A stretch of DNA of 64,000 bases, from positions 45,612,595 to 45,676,594 of the forward strand of contig CM022665.1 of NCBI GenBank assembly GCA_012295275.1, written 5' to 3'. Below the pieces are notes generated by a model, which was not told where the DNA came from, ran no database searches, and saw only the letters and a program-made list of their open reading frames with translations. The translations under genes were made by a program, and so were the position numbers. Source of the DNA: Chrysomallon squamiferum. Its lineage: Eukaryota; Mollusca; Gastropoda; Neomphalida; Peltospiridae. Below are positions 22,725 to 34,312 of the stretch, piece after piece; within the stretch, counting starts at the first letter, position 1, and the number at the start of each line of letters is the position of its first letter.

Positions 22725-23420
22725 GAAAGACAAATTACTACGTGACCTTTCATCACGCGTGTGATTTCGTATTCCACTGCGTGTAATTAACACTGTATGT
22801 GAATTACTACGTGACCTTTCATCACGCGTGTCATTTCGTATTCCACTGCGTGTAATTAACATTGTATGTGAATTACTACGTGACCTTTCATAACGCGTGT
22901 GATTGCGTATTCCACTGCGTGTAATTAACATTGTATGTGAATTACTACGTGATCTTTCATCACGCGTGTGATTGCGTATTCCACTGCGTGTAATTAACAT
23001 TGTATGTGAATTACTACGTGACCTTTCATAACGCGTGTGATTGCGTATTCCACTGCGTGTAATTAACATTGTATGTGAATTACTACGTGACCTTTCATCA
23101 CGCGTGTGATTGCGTATTCCACTGCGTGTAATTAACATTGTATGTGAATTACTACGTGATCTTTCATCACGCGTGTGATTGCGTATTCCACTGCGTGTAA
23201 TTAACACTGTATGTGAATTACTACGTGATCTTTCATCACGCGTGTGATTGCGTATTCCACTGCGTGTAATTAACATTGTATGTGAATTACTACGTGATCT
23301 TTCATCACGCGTGTGATTGCGTATTCCACTGCGTGTAATTAACATTGTATGTGAATTACTACGTGATCTTTCATCACGCGTGTCATTGCGTATTCCACTG
23401 CGTATTATTAACATTGAAAG
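22725..23420. repeat. 69-bp minisatellite, about ten copies
   Basis: The unit contains 'gaattactacgtgacctttc', 'atcacgcgtgtgattgcg' and 'tattccactgcgtgtaatta'. Ten near-identical copies lie head to tail and differ by single bases. Because 69 is divisible by three and no stop occurs, a 250-codon frame is open on the - strand (23414-22662) with a 23-residue repeat rich in Arg, Ser and Asn. I treat this as a by-product of the repeat. The unit holds the palindrome ACGCGT. Confidence 0.9.
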
Positions 23421-24160
23421 GCTGTTTAAAACTAAGTATACGTCAATACGTCACTAACATCTAATGTATAGAACAGTTTTGTATTCTACGATGACATCCA
23501 TTTTTTTATCACGCGTTTTTTTTTCTTCTGGGTTTTTTAATTATTAAGAATATATAGATATATTTAAAACCTGTTAATAATTAAGCATAAAAACCAATGA
23601 CGCTATTTGAGGATACACTTTAGAATATGGATTACGTCTGGACTTGTTTAGTTTCGCACTTTTACAACGTAAGATCAAACATCTTTTGACGCATCTACAA
23701 ATACGCGGAAAATGGTATTTGTAATATGCTGAATAACAAAAGGAGTACAAGTGTTACTTTTCTTATTCTTACAAACGTAGCTGGCTCTGTAGGTTTTGTA
23801 AGAAACAAACAAAACAACAGTTTTCTGTTTCAAGATTTTTTTTCTTCATCTCGTCTCGCTCTGCAGTTTAGATAAAGAAAGGAACAAATGAAGGAGAACA
23901 AAACAAAAAATAGAATGTACTTATATATTCTTTTATTCCTCTATTTATTTATTTTATTTTATTTTATTTATTTTATTTTATTTTTTTATTTATTTATTTA
24001 TTTATTTATTTTTTTATTTATTTATTTATTTATTTATTTTTATTTATTTATTTATTTATTTATTTTTTTAAATTAATGCTCAGAACGAATAACTAACTGC
24101 CTGACACCAGTTCATAAACAAAACATACAAGAGCAAAAATTGAGAACGTGACTGAAATCC
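23420..24160. other. Gene-free stretch 3' of G6 with (TTTA)n
   Basis: No gene recognised. A (TTTA)n/(TTTTA)n block occupies 23940-24068. Confidence 0.7.
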
Positions 24161-24161
24161 T

Positions 24162-26433
24162 TCAAGCCGTATTCCTGCTGGGACACTGAGGAATTCCACA
24201 CGTCTCAAACCTGACGTTGTCGTGCACGGTGTAACACCAGACAGATTCCATTCTATCTGGATTGCGACAGAAGTTTTCTACAGCGGAGACATTGTCTTCT
24301 GAGAAGTACTCTTGGGTAACGAACCGGTGACCGTGGGGAGTCTGCTGGTCAAACCTCTGACAGGTGATTCCAGAAATCGTCGTCGTTTTTCTTCCTGTGT
24401 ACCACGGTTTTCCGTTCACGTAATGAAAGCATTCGGGTTCCGGAACAATACCACAATCATCTGAAAAATAAAAAATATTTGTAAATATTTTAGCAGGCGT
24501 GAGTCCAGGGGATTTGAGATACAAACAGACACCAGACTTTTTAGTCATCTTTGCACAGATATATGAATTCGTGATATTATGTACAGTAAATTATATTCTC
24601 GTTTTTTTTGCGTTTGTTAAAAATATAGTCACAAGGTAGTCACGTACATCGTCAATTTAGGTAGGAATTTACATCATTGGAAACAGTTCTGTCTGTGCTG
24701 TATAATGAGCATAAAAATAAATATATAAATAATATATAAGTAAAAATAAATATATAAATAATATATAAGTAAAAATAAATATATAAATAATATATAAGTA
24801 AAAATAAATAAATAAATGCTTACTAAATAAGAAGAAAAACGAAATGTCCCAGATAATTACAAACGTAAAATTACTAGGGTTTGCAAATTACCGGCAATAT
24901 CAATACCGGTAAATTACAGATAGATATTCTCAATACCGGTTTTCACCGGTTTTAGTTAGTTCGTGCATAGGAAAAGGTACTTACGGGGCTTTTGTGGACA
25001 CTGTTTTCTTTTACACATACTAATTTTATTTATTATTTTGTCATTCATCTGACAACATTATTCATTATCCTCCTTTTCCTGAAATATAGTGAAGAGAACC
25101 TTTATAGAACTTAAAATGGCTACAAAAGGTATATAAGAAATGTACATGTAATAAAAAACCAAGAAGAAATGTGGATGCGAATTTTATAAAAAATAATCGA
25201 GGAAAATGTACATCACATGTTTTGCAACTTTGGAGAAGTTCTGATTCATTCCTCGATAGTCGAAAAGTATGACTTTAAAACACCCAAAACATCTAGTGTC
25301 ATGGGCGACAACAGAGAAGCAGGAGCCAATCCTTTATCACTAGTCTCCAAAATGACTTAGGATGCCACACATGTCAGCAATCTAACAGGTAAACATGGAA
25401 CATTAAACAGACGAGCATCGAACTCGCATCTCAAGGCATGTTAGCAACACCCGAGTTACTAACATAATCTTATGTTAACAACTAACATATCTCTCAACAT
25501 AACTCTTTAAAATTTAGAAAACCGGCATTGGTGCTTCGGTAAAGGTATTACCCATCAATTACTAAAACCGGTATTTACCGGTATTTAAATACCGGTTTTC
25601 GAACCCTAATAATTACCCATTCAGATTTATCATTTTCTTTATGCGTGTGTACGCAATACACATTCTCTTTACAGCAATTGAAAACTGTATTAACCTACAC
25701 TTTAAGAATACTTTTCACAACAAGGCAAAAACTCTTTACATATTTGCATAATTAATTTTTTCTTTTGTCTGTGTGTGTGTACGTGTGTGTGTCTTTGCGT
25801 ACACGTAGTTAAACTAATTTATTTTGTGTGCGCTAAACATATGGTTTCGCGTATTTAACTTTACTTTTTGGTGTATGAACGTAATTTTTCATCAATACAT
25901 GGGTGACCTTCGTATCGTTTATTGATTTTTTTATTTAATATATGTGCTGTTAAGGCTACACAAATCAGGAGACAGGGAGGCGTTTTGATGTCTAACAAAT
26001 GCTACTTGATGTGGATCACGGTCTCACACCAGCATTTATCAAAGCAAACGTTGCAGCCGAAAATACGACAGTTAAGTTAAACAGACTTACCACCTTCGTC
26101 GTAAACCAGGAAATATCTTTGCACAGCTGCGACTGTTACGTTGGCCCATTTGGAACGATAAATCGCGCACGTGTTGTATCGATTATCGAAGAAAGAGGCT
26201 GTACAAGCATCGTCTTCTGTGCACCAGCTCAAACAATCGGTGCTTGTACCTAACAGTTTCAGTTTGTAGAGATCCAGATCCTTCACGTTCAAATCGGAAA
26301 AACAGTAAACACGAGAAAATCTTGTCTTGGTACCAGCACAAACATTACCTCCTTCGCTTACATATAGGAATGTAAGAGCGAAGAGGACAAACAGGAATAG
26401 CTGGCAGAAACCAAATCTGCTGCCAAATTTCAT
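24162..26433 (-). CDS. G6: secreted PAN-kringle protein (GTSTDC type)
   Basis: Exon 1 is 26433-26091 and exon 2 is 24460-24162; the intron is 1630 nt, phase 1, with gtaagt and ag. The product is 213 residues. The signal peptide is about residues 1-29 (MKFGSRFGFCQLFLFVLFAL). The PAN/apple-like domain has six cysteines (GNVC, VYC, TDCLSWC, DAC, NTC). The kringle reads PEC, TTTISGITCQRF, NFCRNPD, VWCYT, ETCGIPQC, preceded by DDC. It ends SRNTA. The GTSTDC motif in the PAN domain marks the subtype shared with G15 and psiP5. The intron is enlarged by a 734-bp hAT-like insertion (24875-25608). Intron retention would end translation at GGKSV. Confidence 0.85.
24690..24818. repeat. 29-bp AT-rich tandem repeat in the G6 intron
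   Basis: 'taaaaataaatatataaat' plus 'aatatataag' repeats about four times. Confidence 0.85.
24875..25608. mobile_element. hAT-like non-autonomous element in the G6 intron
   Basis: The 734-bp element starts TAGGGTTTGCAAATTACCGG and its other end, reverse complemented, starts TAGGGTTCGAAAACCGG. Sub-terminal ACCGGTATT repeats occur at both ends. It is flanked by AAAATTAC and ATAATTAC, an 8-bp duplication with one mismatch, which fits hAT transposons. Three related introns or relics (17938-17962, 45400-45425, 50708-50735) show the uninterrupted site. The interior is not openly coding; about 25190-25260 could be a decayed BED-finger fragment, but that is weak. Confidence 0.8.
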
Positions 26434-26499
26434 GGTGAATTTCCTATCGTTAGCCGATTCGGTTCAAAGACGGTTTCAAACTACGACTATAGAAAAAAC

Positions 26500-27480
26500 A
26501 AAGAAAGGTACATTGATTTTATATTGATTTTTATTTTCTTTTCATTTTTTTATATTTTATTTTTTTTCATTTTTTTTTATTTTTCCAGGTAAGAAAAAGA
26601 ACGGTACTTATGGGAAAACTTTAACATTTAAATAATTTATATTTCTTTTCTTTAACAAACGAGTAGCTCTGCTTGTGTAATTAAACCAGCTACTGGTGTA
26701 TATATTTACACATAAATATATAATTCGTAAAGAAGCAAATAAAAAGACAACTGCATGTCTAAGTTCAGAATATTTTTGTTTACATTTACGCAAGCATCAA
26801 GAATAATATATGGTGTTATATTGTGCGTTTCTGTGTTATTTACAAAAAACGAATTATCCCAAGGCGTTTAACATTCATGTTACGGTTTGTTCCTCTGTAT
26901 TAAGATAGTCTCGACATTTCGGTTCAAACTGCAATATTACATGTCAAAGTCACTGATGTGAATAACAATTGCTCAGCTTTACAGTTTTCAAATTAGAGTG
27001 GATAAAAAAAAAATAATGCCACACAGTATTTGCAATTTAGATAAAATATGTAGAAAAAAAAAAAAAAAAAAAAAAAATAAAGGTTTTCTGCTAATAAACC
27101 TTTTTTTTTTGTATATATAAATCGAATAAGGCTTTCCACAACATGCAAATATATATAAAAAATTATTATCATTTGTTAAGAAAGAAAATATTTATATAAA
27201 AGATCGCTTGCTCAAAAAGAAATATTTAGTTCATTTTGTATAATTAACAAACTATTCGAAATTTTCCTTCCAAATAAACCATGCAGACAATTCATGTTTT
27301 GTCCCAGAATAATTGGGAGGAAAGGGTTGTAAGCGTAATTTTAAAAAGAAAGTGACTACATTTAACTTATAAGTCAAAAATCTGTTATGACTCTAGGCGA
27401 ACTTCAAACCAGTGTTGCTGAATAATTATGTGACAGATCACACAATACGACGAACTAAAACGTTTCAAACAGCAGTTACA
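26500..27480. other. Gene-free AT-rich DNA between G6 and psi7
   Basis: No gene recognised. 26520-26650 resembles the upstream flank of G15 (49500-49600). Poly-A at about 27052-27078. Confidence 0.6.
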
Positions 27481-27483
27481 CTG

Positions 27484-28029
27484 TTACACAGTCAGGAATT
27501 CCACACTTCTCGTATCTAGGACTGTCTTTCATTGAGTAACACCAAGCATAGCCGTCGTTTCCAGGGTCTCGACAGAAATTTTCGGCATCAGTCGCACTGC
27601 CTTCTGGGTATCTCCATGGCTGTGCGTATTTGTGATTCCAGAAATCGTTGTCGTTTTTCTTCCTGAGTACCCTTTTTGGCCGTTACCGGAGAGATAGCAC
27701 TCGGGTCCCGGAACAACATCACAGTCATCTGAAACAAGAGTCAAGAAATATTTTTTACTATCAGCGACCTAAACCCATCCATTTTCGTTCTTTTACCTGA
27801 TATTTTTTTCGTAATCTTTTTCAGTACTAAGGTGTTTCGTCATATAGGTGGTTCACCTCAAAAAGATAATAACAATAGAAAACAGTATACCTCATCAACT
27901 GATCTTTGTGATGACGAATATCATCATAATAATAACAGTAATAATAACAGTAATAATAATAATAATAATAATAATAATATTAATAATAATAATAATAACT
28001 ATAATAACAATAATAACAACAACAACAAC

Positions 28030-28078
<49 letters not shown>

Positions 28079-28495
28079 TAATAATAATAATAAAACGCAT
28101 TGGTTATAGGTTGGAACGGTAAATATTGCAATAGCAGCCAGACAAAAGCAGTATCATCTTACTATAGGCTACATTAAACAACAGTTTTAAATTACAAAGT
28201 GATTTTTATTATTATTTTATTTTTTTATTTGTTAAGAAAACAAAAACATTTTAGTGGTATTACCCGTTAATGCGGCAATAGTAGAAGTAGAGGTAACAAC
28301 AGAAATAAACTTAAAGTCTTCACGATAAACCAGGAAAGGTAAATATTGCAATAGCAGCCAGACAAAAGCAAGTATCATCGATAAACCAGGAAAGGTTTCT
28401 CTTTATCGATGTTTTTTTTTTACGGTCTGTTTAAGACGATAAATCAGCGCAAATCAGAAATGCAAGAAACATGAAAGAACTTTGTCGACTCAGCA
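27484..28495 (-). pseudogene. psi7: broken PAN-kringle gene (MNFPFAF type)
   Basis: The kringle exon (27728-27484) keeps its acceptor and DDCDVVPGPEC but has lost about 35-45 bp after SGIT, removing CQRW and shifting the frame; its end (GIP) is still recognisable. The PAN remnant at about 28495-28315 has a large internal deletion that joins the domain's start (GCTGAGTCGACAAAG) to its end (GATTTATCGTCTTAAACAG). No start codon or signal peptide remains. (AAT)n and the dispersed repeat at 27832 lie between. Confidence 0.8.
27830..28095. repeat. Dispersed repeat with long (AAT)n, copy 2
   Basis: The head 'tttcgtcatataggtgg' to 'gatctttgtgatgacg' matches 7757-7840. It is followed by about 150 bp of AAT/AAC triplets. 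It sits in the relic intron of psi7, and its head also matches the intron of psi18 (reverse complement at about 61535-61570). Confidence 0.65.
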
Positions 28496-29129
28496 GTATT
28501 TTTGTTTATTTACACAATCTAATCAGACGTACATAACAAAACAAAATATTTATTCATCAAATATGTATTCCTATACAAACACACGCACATGCACATCAAC
28601 CATATACACCTGCAGACACAAGGAATCAATGGCTATGACTTAATACAAATTCTAATAAAGTAATTGTGCTAATCGTAAAGGCAAAGATTCCTTGAATACT
28701 TTTTAACTCACACTTTTAACAACCACTTCCTTGTATATTCTGCATTATGTAATTTCTCATTCTTTGTTACAGCAGAAAAAAACAGCTTAGGTTCGTGTTT
28801 TTTGTTTGTTTTTGTCGCTTTTTATAATTTAAATTTATATCTTCTGTAATTAACTGTCTCACTAAAATTAATTATAATGTGTTCTGTGTGCATTCCACCA
28901 ATTTTACAACAAGTTAATTTATAGTAGTGTCCATCCTGTTATGTTTTATAAGCTCTACCATATGTTAATGTAAATCGTGTTTTCCTTACAACAACGTATA
29001 TATATATATATATATATATTAAAAAAGATAAAAATGTAAAAGTAAAAACACAAGAGGAAGAATAATAATTTTTTTTTTATTAATAATGGAACCTAAAATG
29101 GATGGTAATTAATAAACGTACTCTGTCTC

Positions 29130-29137
29130 TATATAAA
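29130..29137 (+). promoter_or_regulatory. TATA box of S1
   Basis: TATATAAA 122 bp upstream of the ATG, conserved in S2 at 59476-59483 on the - strand. The 120 bp between TATA and ATG are almost unchanged between copies. Confidence 0.6.
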
Positions 29138-29258
29138 CTCGGAGTTTTCTCTATAACCTTACATTTAGTCTCGTGATTCGCCCAGTTTACAGTTGTTTGA
29201 AAACTGTGCCTCCGAGATTGACTGCAGTTAGAGTCTGTGCGCATCTTTGCAGTGGAAA

Positions 29259-30226
29259 ATGGTGAATGTCAAAGTACTCGCGGTTTTGGTAAGTTTATAT
29301 ATAAAAAAAAAATTGCTTCACTCAGTGTTAAATTATTTCGTTGAGAATAATTTTATAATCAATGAAAAAAAAATTTTAGTTCCTTATTTTAATTGTAGAA
29401 TTATTTTCAATATTGTCTTTCTTCCTTTTTTTTTTAATGTGAGTGTTTACCTCTATATTTCTGCATGTCTTCTTTCTTTCTTTATACGTATGTATGAAAG
29501 TTTAGATACATAGAAATGTATATATATATATGTAAGTATGTTTGGCATTGTTTATATATATATACTGATTACATTTTTTTTCAGACTGTATTTATGGTTA
29601 TACAGACAAACCATCTTGGTCTAGCAACACCATGCTCGGTAAGTTGAATTGTTTCTTAGTTACAGTTTCATCAGCTGCAGAATATTTAATATTTTAACTT
29701 GTGTCTGATTTGTTATTTAAAACAGTATTACCAACATTCAGAAAGATCCGTCATCAGAATGAACTCCATCATCATTATAGTCATCATCACAACCACTATA
29801 TGATGATGATGATGATGAAAATTAGATTTTATTCTTGCGTAATTATCATAAGCAACGTTATATCGGCTTCATTGTCATTACCATCATCGTCATCATCATC
29901 ATCAATGCAGTTATCATCATTACATTCATTGTCGTTACCATTGCCATCATCGCTGTCATTATTGTCACAGTTACAAGTGATGATGAGATAATGATCAGTG
30001 TCAGTGATTTTCTGTGTGTGTATTTACAGACTCACCAGTGTCCTGATGGTAAAACGTGCAGACTGAAAGAAGTAACTTGTGACACTCACCCATGTCCACC
30101 TGCACCAGTGTGCGGTAAGAAACATCGTGAAAAAATACTCGACTCAAATTCACCCACATATTTTATGATGACAGTGTACGCAATTAAAATGATGCGTACG
30201 TATGTACGTATGGACATATATACTAT

Positions 30227-30257
<31 letters not shown>

Positions 30258-30744
30258 CACACATACTTATATACATACAAACATACATACATATATACAT
30301 AAACTCTCGTATTGCAGTTGTCGTATCCTCAGTCTGTTATGGTTTATTGACGTTAAATAATTTTACAGAGTTGTTCATATCCTCAGTCTGTTAAAGTTTT
30401 GTTTGACGTTCTCAATTTTCGAATATCAAAAACACGATCTTTCACCTGTCTGTCGTTACGTTCGTGGTATTTAGTTATTCTTCATTAGCAGCAAACACTG
30501 GTTTCTAGTGAGGTATATAAAAAAAATAAAGAATCGCTTTGGTGTAAAACTTAACAGTTTGTTTTTCTCTGCAGTTTCGACTCCGCCTGATCAACAAAAG
30601 TGTGGCGTGGGACCAGGTCCTGTCCTCGGTTTGAACGGTGAGGAGATCGAGTGCGGATGGGACCCGGCTGTTTGTCCGGATTCCACGTCCTGTACCAACG
30701 ACCTGACAGGAAAATTTGTTGTGTGTTGCTGGGTTGGATATTAA
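29259..30744 (+). CDS. S1: small secreted cysteine-rich protein (4 exons)
   Basis: Exons 29259-29288, 29585-29638, 30030-30114 and 30575-30744 join in frame to 112 residues with consensus splice sites. Exons 1-2 give a signal peptide (MVNVKVLAVL|TVFMVIQTNHLGLA). Exon 3 is 85 nt and encodes C-x5-C-x6-C-x4-C-x5-C (QCPDGKTC to PPAPVC), the same module, length and phase as exon 3 of the WAP genes. Exon 4 encodes a six-cysteine segment with VCPDSTSC and ending VVCCWVGY; its CPDxxxC and CC recall WAP or granulin folds but it fits neither fully. Function is unknown; inhibitor, defence or matrix roles are guesses. S2 is an inverted copy with the same four exon lengths. Confidence 0.85.
30160..30302. 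repeat. (CA)n/(TA)n tract in S1 intron 3
   Basis: CA and TA/CATA dinucleotide repeats at about 30229-30300, absent at this length in S2. Confidence 0.8.
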
Positions 30745-31479
30745 AACAGGTTGCAGAGGCTGGAAAACTTCAAAAGTGTTTAACGAAATAATGAAACACT
30801 GTTATTTTGTTAACTTTTTTTCCTTTCTTTTCTCTCTCTCTCTTTTTTAATAAGGTAAAACAACAGAGTCTGATTTGCGAATATCTTAGCAGTTGTAGAT
30901 TGTTGTTGTTTTCGCTGTATCAGTCATAGTATTGTAATTGTGATAATTGGCAACATTAAATCTGCTTTTTCTTAGTTACATTTATGTATTATTCATTAAC
31001 AACTGAATTATTACGTTCAAAAAAGAAAAGAAAAGAAAAAAGAAGACAGATAGTTAGAAGTCGATTTCTCAAACAAGATAGAGAAACCATAGTGAAAACA
31101 AAACCCTGAAAAAAAAAAATTAAAATAATAAAAGACTTACTTAAAGCGCTTTTATTTCATACAGTCGATATAATGATTAGAATCAGTGATATTATTGTCA
31201 TTACTATTGAATAACATACAAGGTTACATAAAGATTGCGCTGGACTCCTGATCCCATTAGCTTGAACATTTTTACAACAAACAGAAATATTTTGATAACA
31301 ATATGGACAACTTTGTTGTTTAATAAAATATTCACCTTGATGAACTACGATAATTTACGATTTTTAAAACTGAAAAACTATTTTCTTATTTCTTATCCAA
31401 TATTCGTCACACACACACATATATATATTTGTGGATAAAATAATGTTTAAGGTAGATTACTGCAGTAAATTGCAAACTC

Positions 31480-32723
31480 AATAAAGAAAAAAAAAAGTTT
31501 CAATCTGTAGATATTCATGGACACTCTGGAATTCCACACATATCATACCTAGTGTTGTTGTCCATCGTGTAACACCATGCAAAGCTTGCTTCATCAGGAT
31601 TACGACAGAAGTTTTCTGCAGCGGACAGGCTGTCTTCAAAACATTAGGCTGGGCCAGTGTGGTAGTGATAGTGGGGAGTCTGCTGGTCCCATTAATATTA
31701 AAAAAAAAATTGACAGTAAATTTGATTGAACTGAAATTCGTCGTCGTTTTTCTTCCGGGTGAGTAGCATACGTCATAAACCTGACGTTGTCGAATGCATT
31801 CTGGCATCAGGAACGACAGAAGTTTTTCAGCAGGTTTATCTGAAACTGGGCTAAATATTATTATGACGGGAATTGGAAACTGACAGGTGAACTAAATCTG
31901 TGTTTTTTTGTTACCATGGCGTACCGTTCACGTAATGAAAATTCGGGTTCAGGAACCACTCCACATTATTATGACAGGAATTGCCCCAAATGTATTTCGT
32001 TGATATCTTAAGAAATAATCTTATCTACTAAACGCCAATGGAAACGCAAGCAGGACAAGAGATATTTGTTTTTTCTAAAACACCACATGAATGATCTCGC
32101 GATATGAGCTGATAGTTTTTCCTTTTGAAAGATGCCGAGTTCTTGATGAAGTCAAAAATCAAGGTATGAAAACTCTTCTCAAAATAATACTGATAGGTCA
32201 ACCTTGTCTAATAGACAAGCGATGGTGTTCATTTTGTTTTCAGATGAAACATTTAATAACGAAGAAAATATCATATAGCGTTTTCAGTTGTTTGCATTAA
32301 TGATAAAGAACGAAAGAAAGAAAGAAAAAAGAAAAAAAAAAGAGAGAAAAGAGCAACAACGACAAAAAGCAACAAACCGTTTGGACGATAAACCAAGAAA
32401 GATTTTCTTTCTTCTGTGATTATTGTTTCGTTGGTCCATTTGGAACGATAAATCGCGCACGTGTTGTATCGAGTATCGAAGAAGACAGCTCTACAAACAT
32501 CTTCTTCTGCACACCAGCTCAAACAATCGATGGGTGTTCTTAATTGTGTGAGTTTGAACAGATCCAGATTCGTTACGTTCAAATCAGAAAAACAGAAAAC
32601 ACGAGAAAATCTTCCCCTCACATCAGCGCAGATATTTTCTCCTTCCCACACTTGTAAAGAGATGAAAAAGAGAAGGAGAAAAATTGAAGGAAAGCAAAGA
32701 CAAAATGTGAAGTGAAATTTCAT
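31480..32723 (-). pseudogene. P8/psiK8: intact PAN exon with a scrambled kringle
   Basis: Exon 1 (32723-32378) is intact: a signal peptide (MKFHFTFCLCFPSIFLLLFF) and a six-cysteine PAN domain (DCLSWCAEEDVC, NTC) ending YRPNG. The donor is gtttgt rather than the family's gtaagt. The kringle region (about 31960-31500) is broken in at least two places. The 3' half (…NFCRNPD…WCYTMD…CGIPEC) and the 5' half (PNFHYVNG) remain, but between them lie foreign pieces. One piece resembles the G4 3' flank ('attgacagtaaatttgattgaactgaaat') and another is a partial kringle end. The mirrored partner G17 is intact. P8 might still be made as a PAN-only protein. Confidence 0.75.
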
Positions 32724-32799
32724 AATCACGAGATGATAGATGGTTGAGATTTAGTCTGGAATGAAAGACGACTCAAGACTACAAATGTATAAACGTTTT

Positions 32800-34312
32800 C
32801 ATAACTGGTACATGAATGACGGTAAACTCTTTTTGTTTCCATAGCAAGACTGTCGTCCATAAGAAGATTTTCGTTTTCTGTTTATCAGTCGTTTCTACAA
32901 CACAGTGACTTCGACTTTACGTTGATTTCTTTATTGTTCGTTTTTATAAATAATTTTCTTGTTAATAATTCAGAAAAGGAGAATCCAACTGTAAACAATA
33001 AATTCGATTAACTCAGCGTATGTAGAAATGTCGTGAATAGTGATTATCCAGCTGATTTACAGAAATAATTGGTTTTCTCTTTGAGGTCGCTATATATTTT
33101 TTTTATTATTCTTACAAAGACGTTTAGAGAAGAATTTAATCGGATTTCCGCGCACGTTGCATTCGATTGTCTGCCTACGATTATTACAAACTCTACGTAT
33201 GGAAACAAAAATCACAAAGGAACAGAACAGAAACGTGCACCACAGAAAGAGATCTGTCGTTTCAAAGTGGATCCGCTCCTTGAGGTGACCTGTACTGCTG
33301 TTGTTGATAAAGACAACCTATAAAAAGTGGCAGTTCTCTGTTACACAACAGTGTCTCGTAATTCACTTACATCACTTTAACCAACTTCTGTGGCACAACA
33401 GTTAAAGCCAATAGCTTATAGACCAAAGACGATCCGGAATCGCCCCCCCCTCCCAGGTACGCGCTAATTTGTTGAGATTGTACGCAACCAATTTTTGTGG
33501 AAATGTGTGGACAGGACAGACGTGCTTTAAGAAGATGCAGACACCTTTCACACGGGAGACTCAACGTCTGATTATGTTTGAAAACGAGTGAAAAGAAGTC
33601 GTGTAATAATTGAAAAGAAAGCAAAAGGACTAGGAAAGTTTCAACTATTGATCAGAAGAAAACCTGACATAGCATAGCGTGTATTTACATCACACTCGAC
33701 CATACTTTATATAAAATTAAATTACTTTGTCACATATTCTTGTAGCTGTTGCAAGTAGATTTCTCTTACGACTGGGAGGTTTCAGTTCTAAGAATCAGGT
33801 GACAGGAAGAAGAAGAAATACATTTTTTTTGTTTTTTTTTAAATGTCGACTAAGAAAATTTTTCTTACATATTAATCAAAGGCTTTCCACATCATACATA
33901 GTTGGGTTTTTTTCAGATTAGAGTATAAGCGTTAAAGTTTTAGAATATAAAATAAAATTATAATTAATGGCATGAATGCTGTTTTCTTATTTTTCACTTT
34001 ATTCCTAAATAACGTTTCTGGTTTAAGACCGAAAGAAATTATTTTGTTCTTTGTTTCAGAGGTTAGGAAATCCATTTCCCGGAATGCGAAAAACTAGAAT
34101 TTTCAAATTGTTGAAAAAGAAAATGTTCACGTAAATTATCACTACTTAATTAGGAATAGTTAATACGTTTTATATATTTTCAAACATCATTCAAAGTTTT
34201 GCTTACATATAATCGATGTAGATTATTTATGTTCTGATACCAAATATTTGGAAGAAAGGGTTATGGACGTAATGTTTTTCCGAAGTTAAATAAATTGAAC
34301 TGATATATTTAT
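32800..34312. other. Upstream flank of P8 and gene-free DNA
   Basis: 32830-33230 resembles the upstream flanks of G4 (21080-21470) and G9 (36520-36870), including 'aataattgagaaaaggagaa' and 'gcatccgattgtctgtct' variants. From 33230 to 34312 I see no gene; short open frames there lack domains. Confidence 0.55.

Larger units (their letters stand above)
28735..32800. repeat. Inverted duplication A, left arm
   Basis: Reverse complement of about 54270-59875. It holds S1 and its upstream 500 bp, plus P8 with its broken kringle; the right arm holds S2 and G17. The S gene exons and about 200 bp upstream are nearly identical between arms, while the kringle part has decayed only on this side. Confidence 0.85.

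Noticed and set aside
22662-23414. 250-residue repetitive open frame on the - strand
   Set aside because: It is entirely a 69-bp minisatellite whose unit is divisible by three; no signal, domain or splice context. Listed as a repeat.
22725-23420. Possible CRISPR-like array
   Set aside because: Units are contiguous and identical through their whole length with no unique spacers, and the DNA is eukaryotic.
25190-25260. BED zinc-finger transposase fragment inside the hAT-like element
   Set aside because: Only a few suggestive residues and no sustained open frame; mentioned as weak, not called.
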